DNA of 64,000 nt, from the NCBI GenBank assembly GCA_964593865.1, contig CAZQKE010000093.1:1-64000 (forward strand). The letters run 5' to 3'. Numbering within the stretch: the stretch's first letter is position 1; every line of letters begins with the position of its first letter. This DNA is from CAZQKE01 sp964593865. GTDB taxonomy: Bacteria > Chloroflexota > Anaerolineae > JAAYZQ01. This document shows, piece after piece, positions 24,946-35,300 of this stretch. A program made the position numbers and the translations under genes. The notes below the pieces were generated by a model. The model saw nothing but the letters and a program-made list of their open reading frames with translations. It was not told the DNA's origin and made no database searches.

Positions 24946-27688
24946 GAATCGGTTCTCCCCAGCGCGGTGGCGGCGGGTGTTCATGCCCGCCTCGCGGCTG
25001 GCCCGCCTGACCCTGATTCTGATCGCCGCCGGTATCAGCATCGTCGGCATCCAACTGCTGCTCTATTCCCAGACCGGCGTCCCGCAGACACTGCTGGCCG
25101 CCGGAAGTGTGGCCCTGTCCGTCATCCTGAGCTTCATCGCCTACGGCTTTGCCCGGCAACGGCGAAGACGCCCGGCCGGTATCCTGTTGCTGGCGGCAAC
25201 CATCATCGCCTACGGTGGCGGGGAGTTGGCCTTTTGGGGAATCACAACCTTTTTCACCCTGGGAGGGTTGCTGGTCATCTCCCTGGTCTGCTTGACGGCC
25301 TTCCCCCGCCGCTGGGGTATATGGCTGACAACCAGCGGTCTGTATCTGATCATCATCCTGCTGATCAACCAGGTGGAGCCGCTGCCTCGGCACAACGCCC
25401 GCGACCTGGCAACGTTGAGCATCCAGATCACGGCGGCGACCTCCCTAGTTGCCATCTTTGTCCTGTGGCAGATCGTCCGCGCGGTGCGCGGTATCAGCAC
25501 CATCCGCACCCGTTTGCTCATCGCCTTTGTAGGCGTCACCGTCCTGCCCGCCCTCATCATCATCAGCGGATCCATCGTCGGCGGCCTTACTTCGGGGCGG
25601 CAGCGCGTGCAGGCCCAACTGGAATCGGTCGTCACCCTCAAAGAGGCCGAGATCCAAACCTGGCTCGATAACCTCCAAGCGGACCTGATCTTGAGCCTGA
25701 CCGGCGACGAGGTTGCCCGCCGCCTCATCGTGCTCTTGGAAGAACAGGACCCTTCTCTCTACCCCATCGGCTACAGCGTCCTGCAGACCCGTTTCCGTCA
25801 AGTCATCCAAGAACCGGGACGATTTGAGGACCTCTTCCTGATGGATCTGAACGGTCAGATCCTCGTCTCAACCGATACGGCGATGGAGGGCCAGAACCAT
25901 TCCCAGGAAGCGTACTTCCAACAGGGCCTCAAAGGGCCTAGCGTACAGGCCCCCTTCTACGACGTAACCATCGGCGAGACGGTGATCGTTGCTTCCCGAC
26001 CCGTATACAACCATCAAAGACAGGTCATCGGCGTCTTGGCCGGGCGGGCCAACATGGGCACCCTGGATGAGATCATGAGCGAGCGGGCCGGGCTGGGCGA
26101 AACGGGGGAGACCTACTTGGTCGGCTCCGATTACACCCTGCTGACCGCCAATCGTTTCGGCGAAAAGGGCATCAAGGTACGCACCGAAGGGACGTACAAG
26201 GCCATTGCAGAGCAAAGCAACGGCTCCGGAACCTATGACAACTACCACGGTGTACCGGTGGTCGGCTCGTACCGTTGGCTGCCGACCATCCAAACCGCCC
26301 TCCTGGCCGAGCAATCTCAGGCGGAGGCGTTCCGGCCGGTCTACCAGATGATGGGGATAATGACCGGAGTCGGCCTGTTGGCCATCTTGCTGGCGGTGGG
26401 GGTCTCCCTCATCGTCGCGCAAGGGATCGCCGAGCCGTTGGCAGCCCTGGCCGATACGGCCACCGAGATCGCCCGCGGCGACCTGACGCGCACCGCTCCC
26501 GTGCAAGGGGAAGACGAGATCGCAACCGTGGCCCGTGCTTTCAACAGCATGACCGCCCAGCTACGGGAGATGATCGGCAACCTGGAACGGCGCGTCGCCG
26601 AACGCACCCGCGAACTGGAACGCCGCTCCCGTTACCTGGAAGCCACGACCGAAGTCATGCGCACCGCCGCTACCGTGCTGGAAATTGAACCCCTCCTCCA
26701 ACAGATCGTGGAATCCATCCGCCAGCAATTTGACCTGTATTACGTAGGTCTCTTCTTGGTGGAGAAGAGCGACGACGGAGGAGAGACATGGGCCGTCCTG
26801 CGGGCAGGAACGGGGGAAAGCGGCAAACTGCTCTTGGAGCGAGGGTACAAGCAACGGATCGGTGAAGGGATGGTCGGCTGGTGCATTACCCACGCGGAAC
26901 CCCGGATCGCCCATCGGGCCGAAACGGACGACATCCGTTTGGATACGCCGGAGCTGCCGGAAACCCGCTGGGAGGCCGCCCTGCCCTTGCGCTCCAGGGG
27001 CCGGGTGTTGGGTGCTCTATCGGTCCAGCATACCTCCGTCCTGGAGTACGACCGGGAGGCCGTCCAGGTCTTGCAGACGATGGCCGATCAGGTGGCCGTC
27101 GCCATTGACAACGCCCGCCTGTTCGCCGAACGCCAGGAAGCCATCGAAGCCGTACAGCGGGCCTACGGCGAATTGAGCCGCCGGGCGTGGCAGCAGATCC
27201 TGCAGATGCGCCCCGACCTGAGTTTCCGCAGCGACCGCGATGGCGTCCGCCGCGCCGGTGATCTCTGGCGACCGGAGATGGAGGAGGCTTTGCGCCTGGG
27301 CCAAACGGTCCAAAGCCGCGACCCGCAAAAGGATGGCCGATACGCCCTGGCCGTGCCGATCCGAGTGCGCGGCCAAGTGATCGGCGTCCTGGATACCTAC
27401 AAACCGGCGGAAGCAGGTCCCTGGACGGCAGAAGAGATCGCCCTCATGGAGGCCATAGCCGCCCAATTGGATGCGGCCCTGGAAAGCGCACGACTGTACC
27501 AGGATACCCAACGGCGGGCCGCCCGCGAGGAGGCCATCCGTCGCGTCACCGAACGGATGCGCCGTTCCGTGGAAGTGGAGGCGATCTTGCAAAACACCGT
27601 GACCGAGCTGGCCGCCGCCCTGGGCGTTCCCAGGGCCTATGTCCGCCTAGGCACAGAGGAGGAACTGCGATCAAACCGCCGAGAGTAG
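24938..27688 (+). CDS. Kinase-less receptor: multi-TM, Cache, HAMP, GAF, Trp-type GAF
   Basis: 916 aa. Six membrane helices (about 20-184) are followed by TM7 (192-220), a double-Cache-like extracytoplasmic domain (220-464, with VGSDYTLLTANR and YDNYHGVPVVGSYRW typical of Cache C-terminal lobes), TM8 (467-494) and HAMP (495-547). GAF (564-731; FDLYYVGLFLVE, GMVGWC), Trp-type GAF (734-857; SRRAWQQIL, LWRPEMEEA, VPIRVRGQVIGVL) and the C-terminal module (TERMRRSVEVEAILQNT..AYVRLGTEEE) complete it. Its ATG lies inside the preceding gene (8-bp overlap). No output domain is visible. Confidence 0.88.
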   Translation: MPENRFSPARWRRVFMPASRLARLTLILIAAGISIVGIQLLLYSQTGVPQTLLAAGSVALSVILSFIAYGFARQRRRRPAGILLLAATIIAYGGGELAFWGITTFFTLGGLLVISLVCLTAFPRRWGIWLTTSGLYLIIILLINQVEPLPRHNARDLATLSIQITAATSLVAIFVLWQIVRAVRGISTIRTRLLIAFVGVTVLPALIIISGSIVGGLTSGRQRVQAQLESVVTLKEAEIQTWLDNLQADLILSLTGDEVARRLIVLLEEQDPSLYPIGYSVLQTRFRQVIQEPGRFEDLFLMDLNGQILVSTDTAMEGQNHSQEAYFQQGLKGPSVQAPFYDVTIGETVIVASRPVYNHQRQVIGVLAGRANMGTLDEIMSERAGLGETGETYLVGSDYTLLTANRFGEKGIKVRTEGTYKAIAEQSNGSGTYDNYHGVPVVGSYRWLPTIQTALLAEQSQAEAFRPVYQMMGIMTGVGLLAILLAVGVSLIVAQGIAEPLAALADTATEIARGDLTRTAPVQGEDEIATVARAFNSMTAQLREMIGNLERRVAERTRELERRSRYLEATTEVMRTAATVLEIEPLLQQIVESIRQQFDLYYVGLFLVEKSDDGGETWAVLRAGTGESGKLLLERGYKQRIGEGMVGWCITHAEPRIAHRAETDDIRLDTPELPETRWEAALPLRSRGRVLGALSVQHTSVLEYDREAVQVLQTMADQVAVAIDNARLFAERQEAIEAVQRAYGELSRRAWQQILQMRPDLSFRSDRDGVRRAGDLWRPEMEEALRLGQTVQSRDPQKDGRYALAVPIRVRGQVIGVLDTYKPAEAGPWTAEEIALMEAIAAQLDAALESARLYQDTQRRAAREEAIRRVTERMRRSVEVEAILQNTVTELAAALGVPRAYVRLGTEEELRSNRRE

Positions 27689-27711
27689 CACGGCCCGGTC
27701 GGCTTCGTGGG

Positions 27712-27790
27712 GCATGTTGCCCCTTCGGGCTTTTGCCCCGTGGGCCGTGTAAGGCAAACGCATGGACAAGGTTTCGCGCCGCCGGGAAAG
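27712..27790 (+). repeat. Dispersed repeat F, copy 2
   Basis: CCCCTTCGGGC, then TAAGGCAAACGCATGGACAA and GGTTTCGCGCCGC align with the element at 7181-7240. It fills most of the 176-bp gap before the parA-like gene. Confidence 0.55.
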
Positions 27791-27864
27791 GGCGCATCCT
27801 GTGCAACGGGTGCTCCGGCCCCCGGCAGGCGAGAGCAGCATAGCGCGAGATTTCCGAGGCAAAT

Positions 27865-28662
27865 ATGAGCGCGACAATCGCCATCGGCCACCAGAAAGGT
27901 GGGGTGGCAAAAACAACAACCTGTCTTTCCCTGGGTGGGGCATTGGCCGAGATGGGCCACAACGTCCTCCTGATTGACCTGGACCCCCAGGCCAATCTGA
28001 CCCTTTCCCTGGGCTTGGATCCCGGTCGCCTGTGGCGAACGGTGGTGGATGTGCTGCTGGGCAACGATTCCCTGGTCGGCATCAGCCGGGAAAGCGGCAT
28101 CTTGGGTTTGGACATTGCCCCGGCCAACCAAGAACTGGCCCTGGCCGACAAAGTGCTCTACACCCGGCCCGACTACCAATACCGGCTCCGAGAGGCGTTG
28201 GACCACATCTATCCGGGGCTGTACGACTATATCCTGCTCGATTGCCCACCGGCCCTTTCGCCGCTGACCCTCAACGCCTTGACCGCCGCCCGACTGACGA
28301 TCATCCCGGTCCAATGCGATGCTTACGCCGCGCAATCACTGCAGAAAACCGTTGACCTTATCGCCCAGCTGGGCGAGCGGTGCAACCCTGCCCTCACATA
28401 TCGGCTGTTGGTCACAATGTACGATCAGCGCAACAAGATCAGCCGTATCATCCTGGAGGAACTGCAACGGCAATACGGTCCTCACCTGCTCCGCACCCTG
28501 ATCCAGATAGACACCAAACTGCGGGAAAGCCCTCGCTACGGCAAACCGATCACCGTCTACGCTCCCCGCTCACGGGGCGCGCAACAGTACCGGGCGTTGG
28601 CCCAAGAGGTGAAGGACCTGATGGACGGCCTGGCCGGGCAAAACGAGGGGAACAATGGCTGA
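27865..28662 (+). CDS. Orphan ParA/Soj/MinD-type ATPase
   Basis: 265 aa, close to the usual Soj length. It has the deviant Walker A GHQKGGVAKTTT, Walker A' LLIDLDPQAN and Walker B YILLDCPPAL. Such ATPases dimerise on ATP binding, associate with the nucleoid and position chromosomes, plasmids or protein arrays. No parB or centromere-like gene is adjacent. Instead it overlaps by 8 bp a giant soluble GAF protein, which argues for a role in placing or segregating that protein or the array, as ParC/PpfA do for chemoreceptor clusters (inference). The start follows GAGG. Confidence 0.92.
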   Translation: MSATIAIGHQKGGVAKTTTCLSLGGALAEMGHNVLLIDLDPQANLTLSLGLDPGRLWRTVVDVLLGNDSLVGISRESGILGLDIAPANQELALADKVLYTRPDYQYRLREALDHIYPGLYDYILLDCPPALSPLTLNALTAARLTIIPVQCDAYAAQSLQKTVDLIAQLGERCNPALTYRLLVTMYDQRNKISRIILEELQRQYGPHLLRTLIQIDTKLRESPRYGKPITVYAPRSRGAQQYRALAQEVKDLMDGLAGQNEGNNG

Positions 28663-31600
28663 TGACGAAATGAAACGCCTGCTGGACGGACTCCTGACGA
28701 CGGAGACAGGAGAACCGGACAAACAAACGATCCCTGTGACCCGGCGATGGAATCGTCGGGCGATCCAGCTCCAAACGGCAGCCGAGGTAGCGGCAGCCGC
28801 CACCTCCATCCTGGAGTTGGACCGACTCCTGCCCCTGGTGGTGGACCTGATCCGCGACCGCTTCGGCCTCTACTATGTCGGCATCTTTTTGCTGGAGGAA
28901 CAACCCTCTCCCGAAGGAGAACGGTATGCCACCTTGGTCGCCGCCACCGGGCGGGCCGGGCAGCGGATGATGGAAGCAGGGTACAAAATGCGGGTTGGGG
29001 GCGATTCCATGGTCGGTTGGTGCATGGCCCGGGGCCGTGCCCGCATCGCCCTGGATGTAGGCAAGGACGCCGTGCGTTTTGACAACCCCTACCTGCCCGA
29101 CACCCGCTCCGAAATGGCCTTGCCCCTCCTCAGCCGAGGCCAGGTGATCGGAGCCATGACCATCCAATCCACCCTCCCGGCGGCCTTTACCGAGGACGAC
29201 ATCATTGCCCTGCAGACGATGGCCGACCAGCTGGCCAACGCCATCCAGAACGCCCGTCTATTTGAGGAGCGGGAACGGCGCATCACCGAACTTTCCATCA
29301 TCAACGAGATCGGGCGGGCCATGTCCGCGACCCTGACGATGGATGCCTTGCTGGAGGTTGTCCACCTGCAGGTCAGCCGCCTTTTTGACACGACCAACTT
29401 TTACATCGCCCTCTATGAGGAGGGCAGCGAATATTGGCGCTCGGCCTTTCATATAGAGCGCGGAGAGCAACAACCCCTGGCCCGCTACAGCATCAAATCC
29501 GGGCTGACCGGTTACATCATCCGCCACCGTCGCCCTTTGCTCTTCCGCTCCTCCCAGGAAGTGACGGCCTTTTTGGAAGAACAGGGAATTCCGCTCCTGG
29601 GCGAGATGGCCCGCTCCTGGCTGGGCGTACCCCTCCTCGTCGCCAACAAGCTGGTGGGTGTCATGGCCATCCAAAGCTACGAACAAGACCATCTCTACGA
29701 CGAACAGGACCTGGCCCTCTTTTCCACCATCGCCGCCCAGGTCGCCACCGCCCTGGAAAACGCACGTCTATTCCAAGAACGCGAGCGGCAGATCGTGGAG
29801 CTGGAGATCCTAGACCAGATCCGGCAGGCGATCTCCCAGCAACTTGAACTGGACCAGGTCCTGGAGACCGTCTATGAGCAGGTGCGGCGGATCATGCCCG
29901 CCGATGCCTTCTTCTTGGCCTTGTACGACGCCAGAACCGATCTCGTCACCTATCCCCTGGTGTACGATCAGGGCCGCCGTTATGAGATGCCCTCTGTGCC
30001 CTTGGCGCCTACCGGCCACCTGGCCCGCGTGTTGAAGACGAAGGAACCGGTCCTCTTGAACCGCACCGCCGAGGAATTGGCAACTTTTGAGCTCCGTCCG
30101 GAACAGGCAATAGGGGATGTGGAAAAACCTTCCGCATCGTTGCTCTTTGTTCCCCTTTCCACCGGTCGGCAGATCACAGGCGTTATGTCCGCCCAAAGCT
30201 ACCGGTTGAATGCCTACGACGAGCGACACGTCGCCCTGCTCCAAGCCATTGCCGATCAGACGGCCATCGCCATAGAGCGGGCCAGTCTGTTCGAAGAAGT
30301 CCGCAGCCGCGCCGAGGAATTGGCCGTTCTCAACGAGATCGGGCAAACCATCTCCTCGGTCCTGGACCTGGATGCCTTGCTGCACCGCATTGTAGACACG
30401 ATCAAAGAGCGATTCGGCCACTATTTCGTCGGCATCTTGCTTTTGGAAGGGGATGAACTGGTCTTCCGCAGCGGCAGCATCGTCGGCGACTCCGGCGTCC
30501 GCTGGGAGCGCGGAGACCTACGGTTGGCCCTGGATGGGTATGGGCTGAACGTCGCCGCGGCCACCAGCGGCCGGCCGGTTCTGGTCAACGATGTGAGCCG
30601 CGATGAGCGGTACGGCACGGTGGAGGGCCTGGAACCGGTCAAGGCCGAACTGGATGTTCCCATCACCGTCAAAGGGCGCGTCATCGGAACCCTGACGGTC
30701 CAAAGCGATCACGTCCACGCTTTCAGCCAGAACGATGTGGCCGTGATGCAGGCCTTGGCCAGCCAGGCGGGTGTCGCCATTGAAAACGCCCGCCTATTTG
30801 AGCAGGCTCAGCGACGGGCAAAAGAACAAGCAACGCTGCGCAAGATCACAGAGATCATCAGCACGGCCCGCGACATGCAATCCCTCCTGGACGAAGCATT
30901 GGATCAGACGCTAGAGGCACTGGGCCTGGACGCCGGGTTGGTCGCCCTCTATTCCCAGGAAAAGAGAGGGTTAGTTCTGGTCACCCATCGGGGACTCCCG
31001 CAAGCCCTGTCCCGGTCTTTGCAAGAACAAGGGTTTGAAGGGACTCTGTGTGCTTACGTCTATCAAACGGGGGAAACCGTCAGCCTGCACGACCTGCGGG
31101 AAGGTTCGCCGGTCAACATGGAGAAGGCGATTGAATTGGGCCTATTGGCCTATCTGGGCACACCCATCGGCGTCAAGGGACAACGATGGGGGATCATGTG
31201 CTTTTTCCATCGCTCCCCCCGTTCCATCCACACCGCCGAGATCGCCTTGCTGCGTGCCATCGGCGATCAGGTGGGTCTCGGCATTGAGAACGTCCGCCTT
31301 CTGGAGGAGACGCAGGCCGCCCTGGCCGAAAGCGAGGCTCTCTACCAAGCGACGCGGGCCATCAGCGAGCCGTTGGGACTAGAACCCTTGACCGAAAGCC
31401 TGGTCGAGGCAGCCTGTCGCCTGACCAATGCCCGTCATGGCGCGGTCCTGACCCTGGACCCGGAAAGTGGGAAACCGATGCACTTCAAGACCTACGGTGT
31501 AGACCTGGAGAAATTCCCCATACGCCGCTTGCCAAAAGGCGAAGGGCTGTTGGGCTTGGTCCTCGCCGGCCGAACCATCCGTATAGACGACCTGCAAGGC

Positions 31601-32029
31601 CATCCCGGAGCCACCGCTGCCCCCGACTGGCACTTTCCCATCCGCACCGTTTTGGGCGTCCCCTTATTTTACGGCGGCGAGGTCCGGGGCTTGGTCATGG
31701 TCGGCAGCCCCAAAGACCGAGAAGTGTTCACCCAACGGGATGAGCGGGTTCTGACCAGCCTTGCTACCCAAGCCGCCATCGCCATTGAGAGCCGCCGCTT
31801 GCTCGAACAGGCCCAGAACCGCGCCCGGCAGGAGCGCACCCTGCGCGAGATCGCCACCCGCGTCCGCGCCGCAACCGACACCGAAACCGTGATGCGGGCC
31901 GCCGTGCGCGAACTGGGACGAGTACTGAATCGGCCCACCTTCATCCGCCTGGGCGACGAACGGCAACTCATCCATCCCGCAACCACGCCCGGCGACAACG
32001 GAAACGGCGCGAACCGAGGAGGCGCGTGA
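28655..32029 (+). CDS. Soluble six-GAF protein with array C-terminal module
   Basis: 1124 aa with no membrane segment, built of six consecutive GAF domains: about 28-205 (FGLYYVGIFLLE, SMVGWC), 207-373 (DTTNFYIALYEE), 378-546, 552-720, 722-885 and 887-1055. They are joined by helical linkers of the ENARLFEE..RA kind. The shared C-terminal module follows (ATRVRAATDTETVMRAAVRELG..FIRLGDERQ), then a Gly/Asn-rich tail. No catalytic domain is present. It overlaps the parA-like gene by 8 bp and leaves only one base before the next gene, so it should be produced with both. Confidence 0.9.
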   Translation: MADDEMKRLLDGLLTTETGEPDKQTIPVTRRWNRRAIQLQTAAEVAAAATSILELDRLLPLVVDLIRDRFGLYYVGIFLLEEQPSPEGERYATLVAATGRAGQRMMEAGYKMRVGGDSMVGWCMARGRARIALDVGKDAVRFDNPYLPDTRSEMALPLLSRGQVIGAMTIQSTLPAAFTEDDIIALQTMADQLANAIQNARLFEERERRITELSIINEIGRAMSATLTMDALLEVVHLQVSRLFDTTNFYIALYEEGSEYWRSAFHIERGEQQPLARYSIKSGLTGYIIRHRRPLLFRSSQEVTAFLEEQGIPLLGEMARSWLGVPLLVANKLVGVMAIQSYEQDHLYDEQDLALFSTIAAQVATALENARLFQERERQIVELEILDQIRQAISQQLELDQVLETVYEQVRRIMPADAFFLALYDARTDLVTYPLVYDQGRRYEMPSVPLAPTGHLARVLKTKEPVLLNRTAEELATFELRPEQAIGDVEKPSASLLFVPLSTGRQITGVMSAQSYRLNAYDERHVALLQAIADQTAIAIERASLFEEVRSRAEELAVLNEIGQTISSVLDLDALLHRIVDTIKERFGHYFVGILLLEGDELVFRSGSIVGDSGVRWERGDLRLALDGYGLNVAAATSGRPVLVNDVSRDERYGTVEGLEPVKAELDVPITVKGRVIGTLTVQSDHVHAFSQNDVAVMQALASQAGVAIENARLFEQAQRRAKEQATLRKITEIISTARDMQSLLDEALDQTLEALGLDAGLVALYSQEKRGLVLVTHRGLPQALSRSLQEQGFEGTLCAYVYQTGETVSLHDLREGSPVNMEKAIELGLLAYLGTPIGVKGQRWGIMCFFHRSPRSIHTAEIALLRAIGDQVGLGIENVRLLEETQAALAESEALYQATRAISEPLGLEPLTESLVEAACRLTNARHGAVLTLDPESGKPMHFKTYGVDLEKFPIRRLPKGEGLLGLVLAGRTIRIDDLQGHPGATAAPDWHFPIRTVLGVPLFYGGEVRGLVMVGSPKDREVFTQRDERVLTSLATQAAIAIESRRLLEQAQNRARQERTLREIATRVRAATDTETVMRAAVRELGRVLNRPTFIRLGDERQLIHPATTPGDNGNGANRGGA

Positions 32030-32030
32030 G

Positions 32031-35000
32031 ATGCTTGAACTCGCTGCCAAAATTGAAAGGGAACTGGAAACCCTGACCGACAGGTATGACCGCCTGCTGC
32101 GCGGCCTGCCCGGCTACGCCGAGATGGAAGCAGAGCAACGGCGAGAAACGGCCCGCGACACCCTGCAGCTGGTTGTCCTCGGCCTGAAGAAGGGGGACCT
32201 TGCCCTTTTTGAACAAAGCGTTCATGCCACCGCCGCCAAGCGGATCGCCCAGGGCTTTGAAATTGAGGCCGTACAACAGGCCGTGGCCGCCCTGGCAGAA
32301 GTGCTTGAGCCGCTGTTGGAAAGCGTCGAAACGGCCAATTTCCTGTGGAAGGTGTTGATCCGGGTCAGCACCGGCCTTTCCGAAATGATGGTGGCAAAGG
32401 CCCGACGCGCCGAAGAGCGGTTCCGGCGGATGGCCGAAGTGACCCAGGATGGCATCACCATCTTGGAAAAGGGCCGGGTTGTGTACATCAACGACCGGCT
32501 AAGCGAGATCCTCGGCTACTCAAAAGAGGAACTGGCCAAGATGAACATCCTGGACATCGCCGCGGAGGAGGAACGGGACCGACTCCGCCGGGTCCTCCAG
32601 GCAATAGAAGAGGAAAGCCAATCTCTGGAAGAATTGGAATTTTGGGCCGTGCGCAAAGACGGCGCCCGCCGCTACCTGCGCACCCGCTACTTTCTGCAGC
32701 GGGCGCCACAAGGCGGCTACAACCTTTTCATCTTTATCTCCGATGCGACCGAACGGCGGCGATTGGAAGAGCAGGTCCACCGTTCGTTGCAACGCCGCAC
32801 CCAAGAAGTGCACACTGCAACCGAGATCGCCCAAGAGATCGCCGCCGCCCCGGCCCTGGACGAGCTGTACCGCCGTGTCGTCACCCTGATCAAAGAGCGG
32901 TTCGGCTACTACCACGCCCAGATCTTCCGACACGATTCGCAACGGGGTGTCATGGCCGTCGTGGCAGGATACGGCGAGATCGGCGCCAAAATGAAAGCCG
33001 CCGGCCACCATCTGCCTTACGGCAAAGGGGTGGTGGGCACGGCCGCCGCCACGGGCGAGCCGATCCTGGCCAGCGATGTGCGCCGGGATCCCAATTGGGT
33101 TCCCCATCCCGACCTGCCCGACACCAAAGGCGAGTTGGCCGTGCCCATCAAACTGGGGAACCGCGTGCTGGGCGTCTTGGACGTGCAGAGCGACACCGCC
33201 GGTGCGCTTGACGAAGAAGACCTGATCATGCTCCTCGGCCTGGCAGGGCAGATCGCCACGGCCATCCAGAGCACCCAGGCAATGGAGGAAGCGGCCATCT
33301 TCCGCCGCTTTGTGGAAACCTCGGCCCAGGGCTTCGGCATGGCGACCCTGGAGGGCTGCATCACCTACATAAACCCCACCCTGGCCCGCCTGCTGGGCGT
33401 GAACAAGCCGGAGAACGCCATCGGCCAGACCTTCACCTCCTTCTATCCCCCGGAGGTCCGACAACTGCTCCGGGAAGAAGTGATCCCGACCGTTATGGAG
33501 ACCGGCCGGTGGAGCGGTGAGCTAACCCTCCTTTCGGCGCAAGGGCAACTCACCCCCACACTGGAGACCTTCTTCCTCATCCGCGACGACCGAGGGGACC
33601 CTCTCTACCTGGCCGACATTGTCACCGACATCACCGAACGGAAGCGCACCGAAAGCGAAATGCAAGAAGCTTTGCGCGAATTGGAACGCCTTACCCGGAC
33701 GATGAGCCGCGAGGGATGGGTTTCCTGGCGCGAGGCTACCGAGCGGCCCTCCGGCTACCTGTTTGACCGAATCGAAGTTCGGGAAGCGGATGACCTGTGG
33801 CTGCCGGAGATCGCCCAGGCGGTGGAACAAAAAGCCCCTATCCGCCCCGGCCCGGAGATAAAGGCAGCTGCCGCCGTCGCACCGTTGACCGTCCGCGGCG
33901 AGATCATCGGCGCGATAGGGGTTTACGACGACCCGAAACACCCCCTTTCGCCCCAGGAGCTAGCCCTGGTCGAACAGGTTTCGGAGCAGGTGGCCCAAGC
34001 CCTGGAAAGTGCCCGCCTCTTTGAACAGGTCCAAGCCACCCTACGCGAAACGGAGGCTCTGTACCGGGCAGGCCGTCAGATCAATGCCGCGCAGAACCTG
34101 GACGACCTCCTGCTGCCGGTGCTGGATTACGTCCGTCCTATGATGGACGTGGACCGCTGCCTGATCGCCCTTTTGGAAAACCCGGACGCTCCGCCGGAGC
34201 ATCGGCAGGTGGTGGTTGAAGCGGTTTGGGATAAAGAAGGGCAGGAAGCCGCCTCTTTGGGGCAGCGGTTCACCACCGAGCAGTTTCCCAGACTGGCGGA
34301 ACTGGGGGCGGAAGACATGCTGGTCATCGCCGACGTAGCCACGTCGGAAGAAATTGACGAACCGAGCCGCGCTGCCCTTCAGCAGCAGGGCGTCGGTGCC
34401 GCCGTCATCATCCCCTTGGCCGTAGGCGATCTCCTGTTGGGCTGGCTACTGGTTGAGACTCTGGGCCGTCCCCATACCTTCCCCCGTCGACGGATCGCGG
34501 CCTTGCGTTCCCTGGCCGGACAGGTGGCGGTTGCCTTACAAAACCTGCGCCACCTGGAGGAGGTTCGGCTCCACGCCGAGGAACTGGCCGTCTTGAACGA
34601 GCTGGGCCGAGCGTTGACCGCCCGCCTCAGCGTTCGGGAAGTGTTGGAAGAAACCTACCGCCAGGCATCCCGTTTGGTGGATACGACCAACTTTTTCGTG
34701 TCATTTTACCATCCCGAACGGCAAGAATTCACCGCCGCCCTGGCCAAGATCACCGAATCGGAAGCAGACAGGAAGATCACGGCCTGGTCGGCCGACGAAG
34801 GTTTTTCCGGCTACCTGCTCCGCCACCGCACCGGTCTGTTGCTTTCCGACCATGTGGAGGAACAGATCCGAGAGATGGGCATCCACCGGGTAGGGAGCGT
34901 TCCCAAATCGTGGCTGGGCGTGCCCTTGATCGTCGGCGACCGGTTGTTGGGGACGATGGCCGTCGCCAGCTTCACCAAACCCGGCCTCTACACCGAACAC

Positions 35001-35300
35001 GACCGTGAACTTTTGACCGCCATCGCCAACACCGCCGCCATCGCCATCCAAAACGCCCGTCTGTTGGAAGAAGCACAGGCCCGCGCCGAACGGGAACGGT
35101 TGGCCCGGACCATTACCGACCGGGTACGACGGAGTGCGGATCGGCAAGCCATTCTGCAGACCGCTTTGACAGAGCTAGGGCAGATGTTAGGCGTGTCCAC
35201 GGCGGTTGTACGCCTGGGGACACCGGAACAACTGCTGCCCGAACATAGAATTCCAGAACACGAGGTGAACAATGGGCTACCGGATAAAGATGCGGGATGA
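32031..35300 (+). CDS. Soluble RsbR-N-like / PAS / GAF multidomain protein
   Basis: 1089 aa with no membrane helix. The N-terminal all-helical domain (1-125; ERELETLTDRYDRLLRGLPG, GLKKGDLALFEQSVHATAAK, ARRAEERFRRM) looks like an RsbR-type N-terminal domain. PAS1 (127-245; GITILEKGRVVYINDRLSEI), GAF (253-417), PAS2 (420-543; ITYINPTLARLLGV), Trp-type GAF (546-668; SREGWVSWR, LWLPEI), two more GAFs (673-843, 847-1013) and the C-terminal module (TDRVRRSADRQAILQTALTELG..VVRLGTPEQ) follow. There is no kinase. Its end overlaps a STAS-like gene by 29 bp, and this combination recalls stressosome components. Confidence 0.85.
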   Translation: MLELAAKIERELETLTDRYDRLLRGLPGYAEMEAEQRRETARDTLQLVVLGLKKGDLALFEQSVHATAAKRIAQGFEIEAVQQAVAALAEVLEPLLESVETANFLWKVLIRVSTGLSEMMVAKARRAEERFRRMAEVTQDGITILEKGRVVYINDRLSEILGYSKEELAKMNILDIAAEEERDRLRRVLQAIEEESQSLEELEFWAVRKDGARRYLRTRYFLQRAPQGGYNLFIFISDATERRRLEEQVHRSLQRRTQEVHTATEIAQEIAAAPALDELYRRVVTLIKERFGYYHAQIFRHDSQRGVMAVVAGYGEIGAKMKAAGHHLPYGKGVVGTAAATGEPILASDVRRDPNWVPHPDLPDTKGELAVPIKLGNRVLGVLDVQSDTAGALDEEDLIMLLGLAGQIATAIQSTQAMEEAAIFRRFVETSAQGFGMATLEGCITYINPTLARLLGVNKPENAIGQTFTSFYPPEVRQLLREEVIPTVMETGRWSGELTLLSAQGQLTPTLETFFLIRDDRGDPLYLADIVTDITERKRTESEMQEALRELERLTRTMSREGWVSWREATERPSGYLFDRIEVREADDLWLPEIAQAVEQKAPIRPGPEIKAAAAVAPLTVRGEIIGAIGVYDDPKHPLSPQELALVEQVSEQVAQALESARLFEQVQATLRETEALYRAGRQINAAQNLDDLLLPVLDYVRPMMDVDRCLIALLENPDAPPEHRQVVVEAVWDKEGQEAASLGQRFTTEQFPRLAELGAEDMLVIADVATSEEIDEPSRAALQQQGVGAAVIIPLAVGDLLLGWLLVETLGRPHTFPRRRIAALRSLAGQVAVALQNLRHLEEVRLHAEELAVLNELGRALTARLSVREVLEETYRQASRLVDTTNFFVSFYHPERQEFTAALAKITESEADRKITAWSADEGFSGYLLRHRTGLLLSDHVEEQIREMGIHRVGSVPKSWLGVPLIVGDRLLGTMAVASFTKPGLYTEHDRELLTAIANTAAIAIQNARLLEEAQARAERERLARTITDRVRRSADRQAILQTALTELGQMLGVSTAVVRLGTPEQLLPEHRIPEHEVNNGLPDKDAG

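Noticed and set aside
27865..28662. ParA as a sign of a plasmid or integrated element with a replication origin
   Set aside because: No parB, iteron cluster, replication initiator, integrase or transposase is nearby, and the gene is translationally coupled to a GAF protein.
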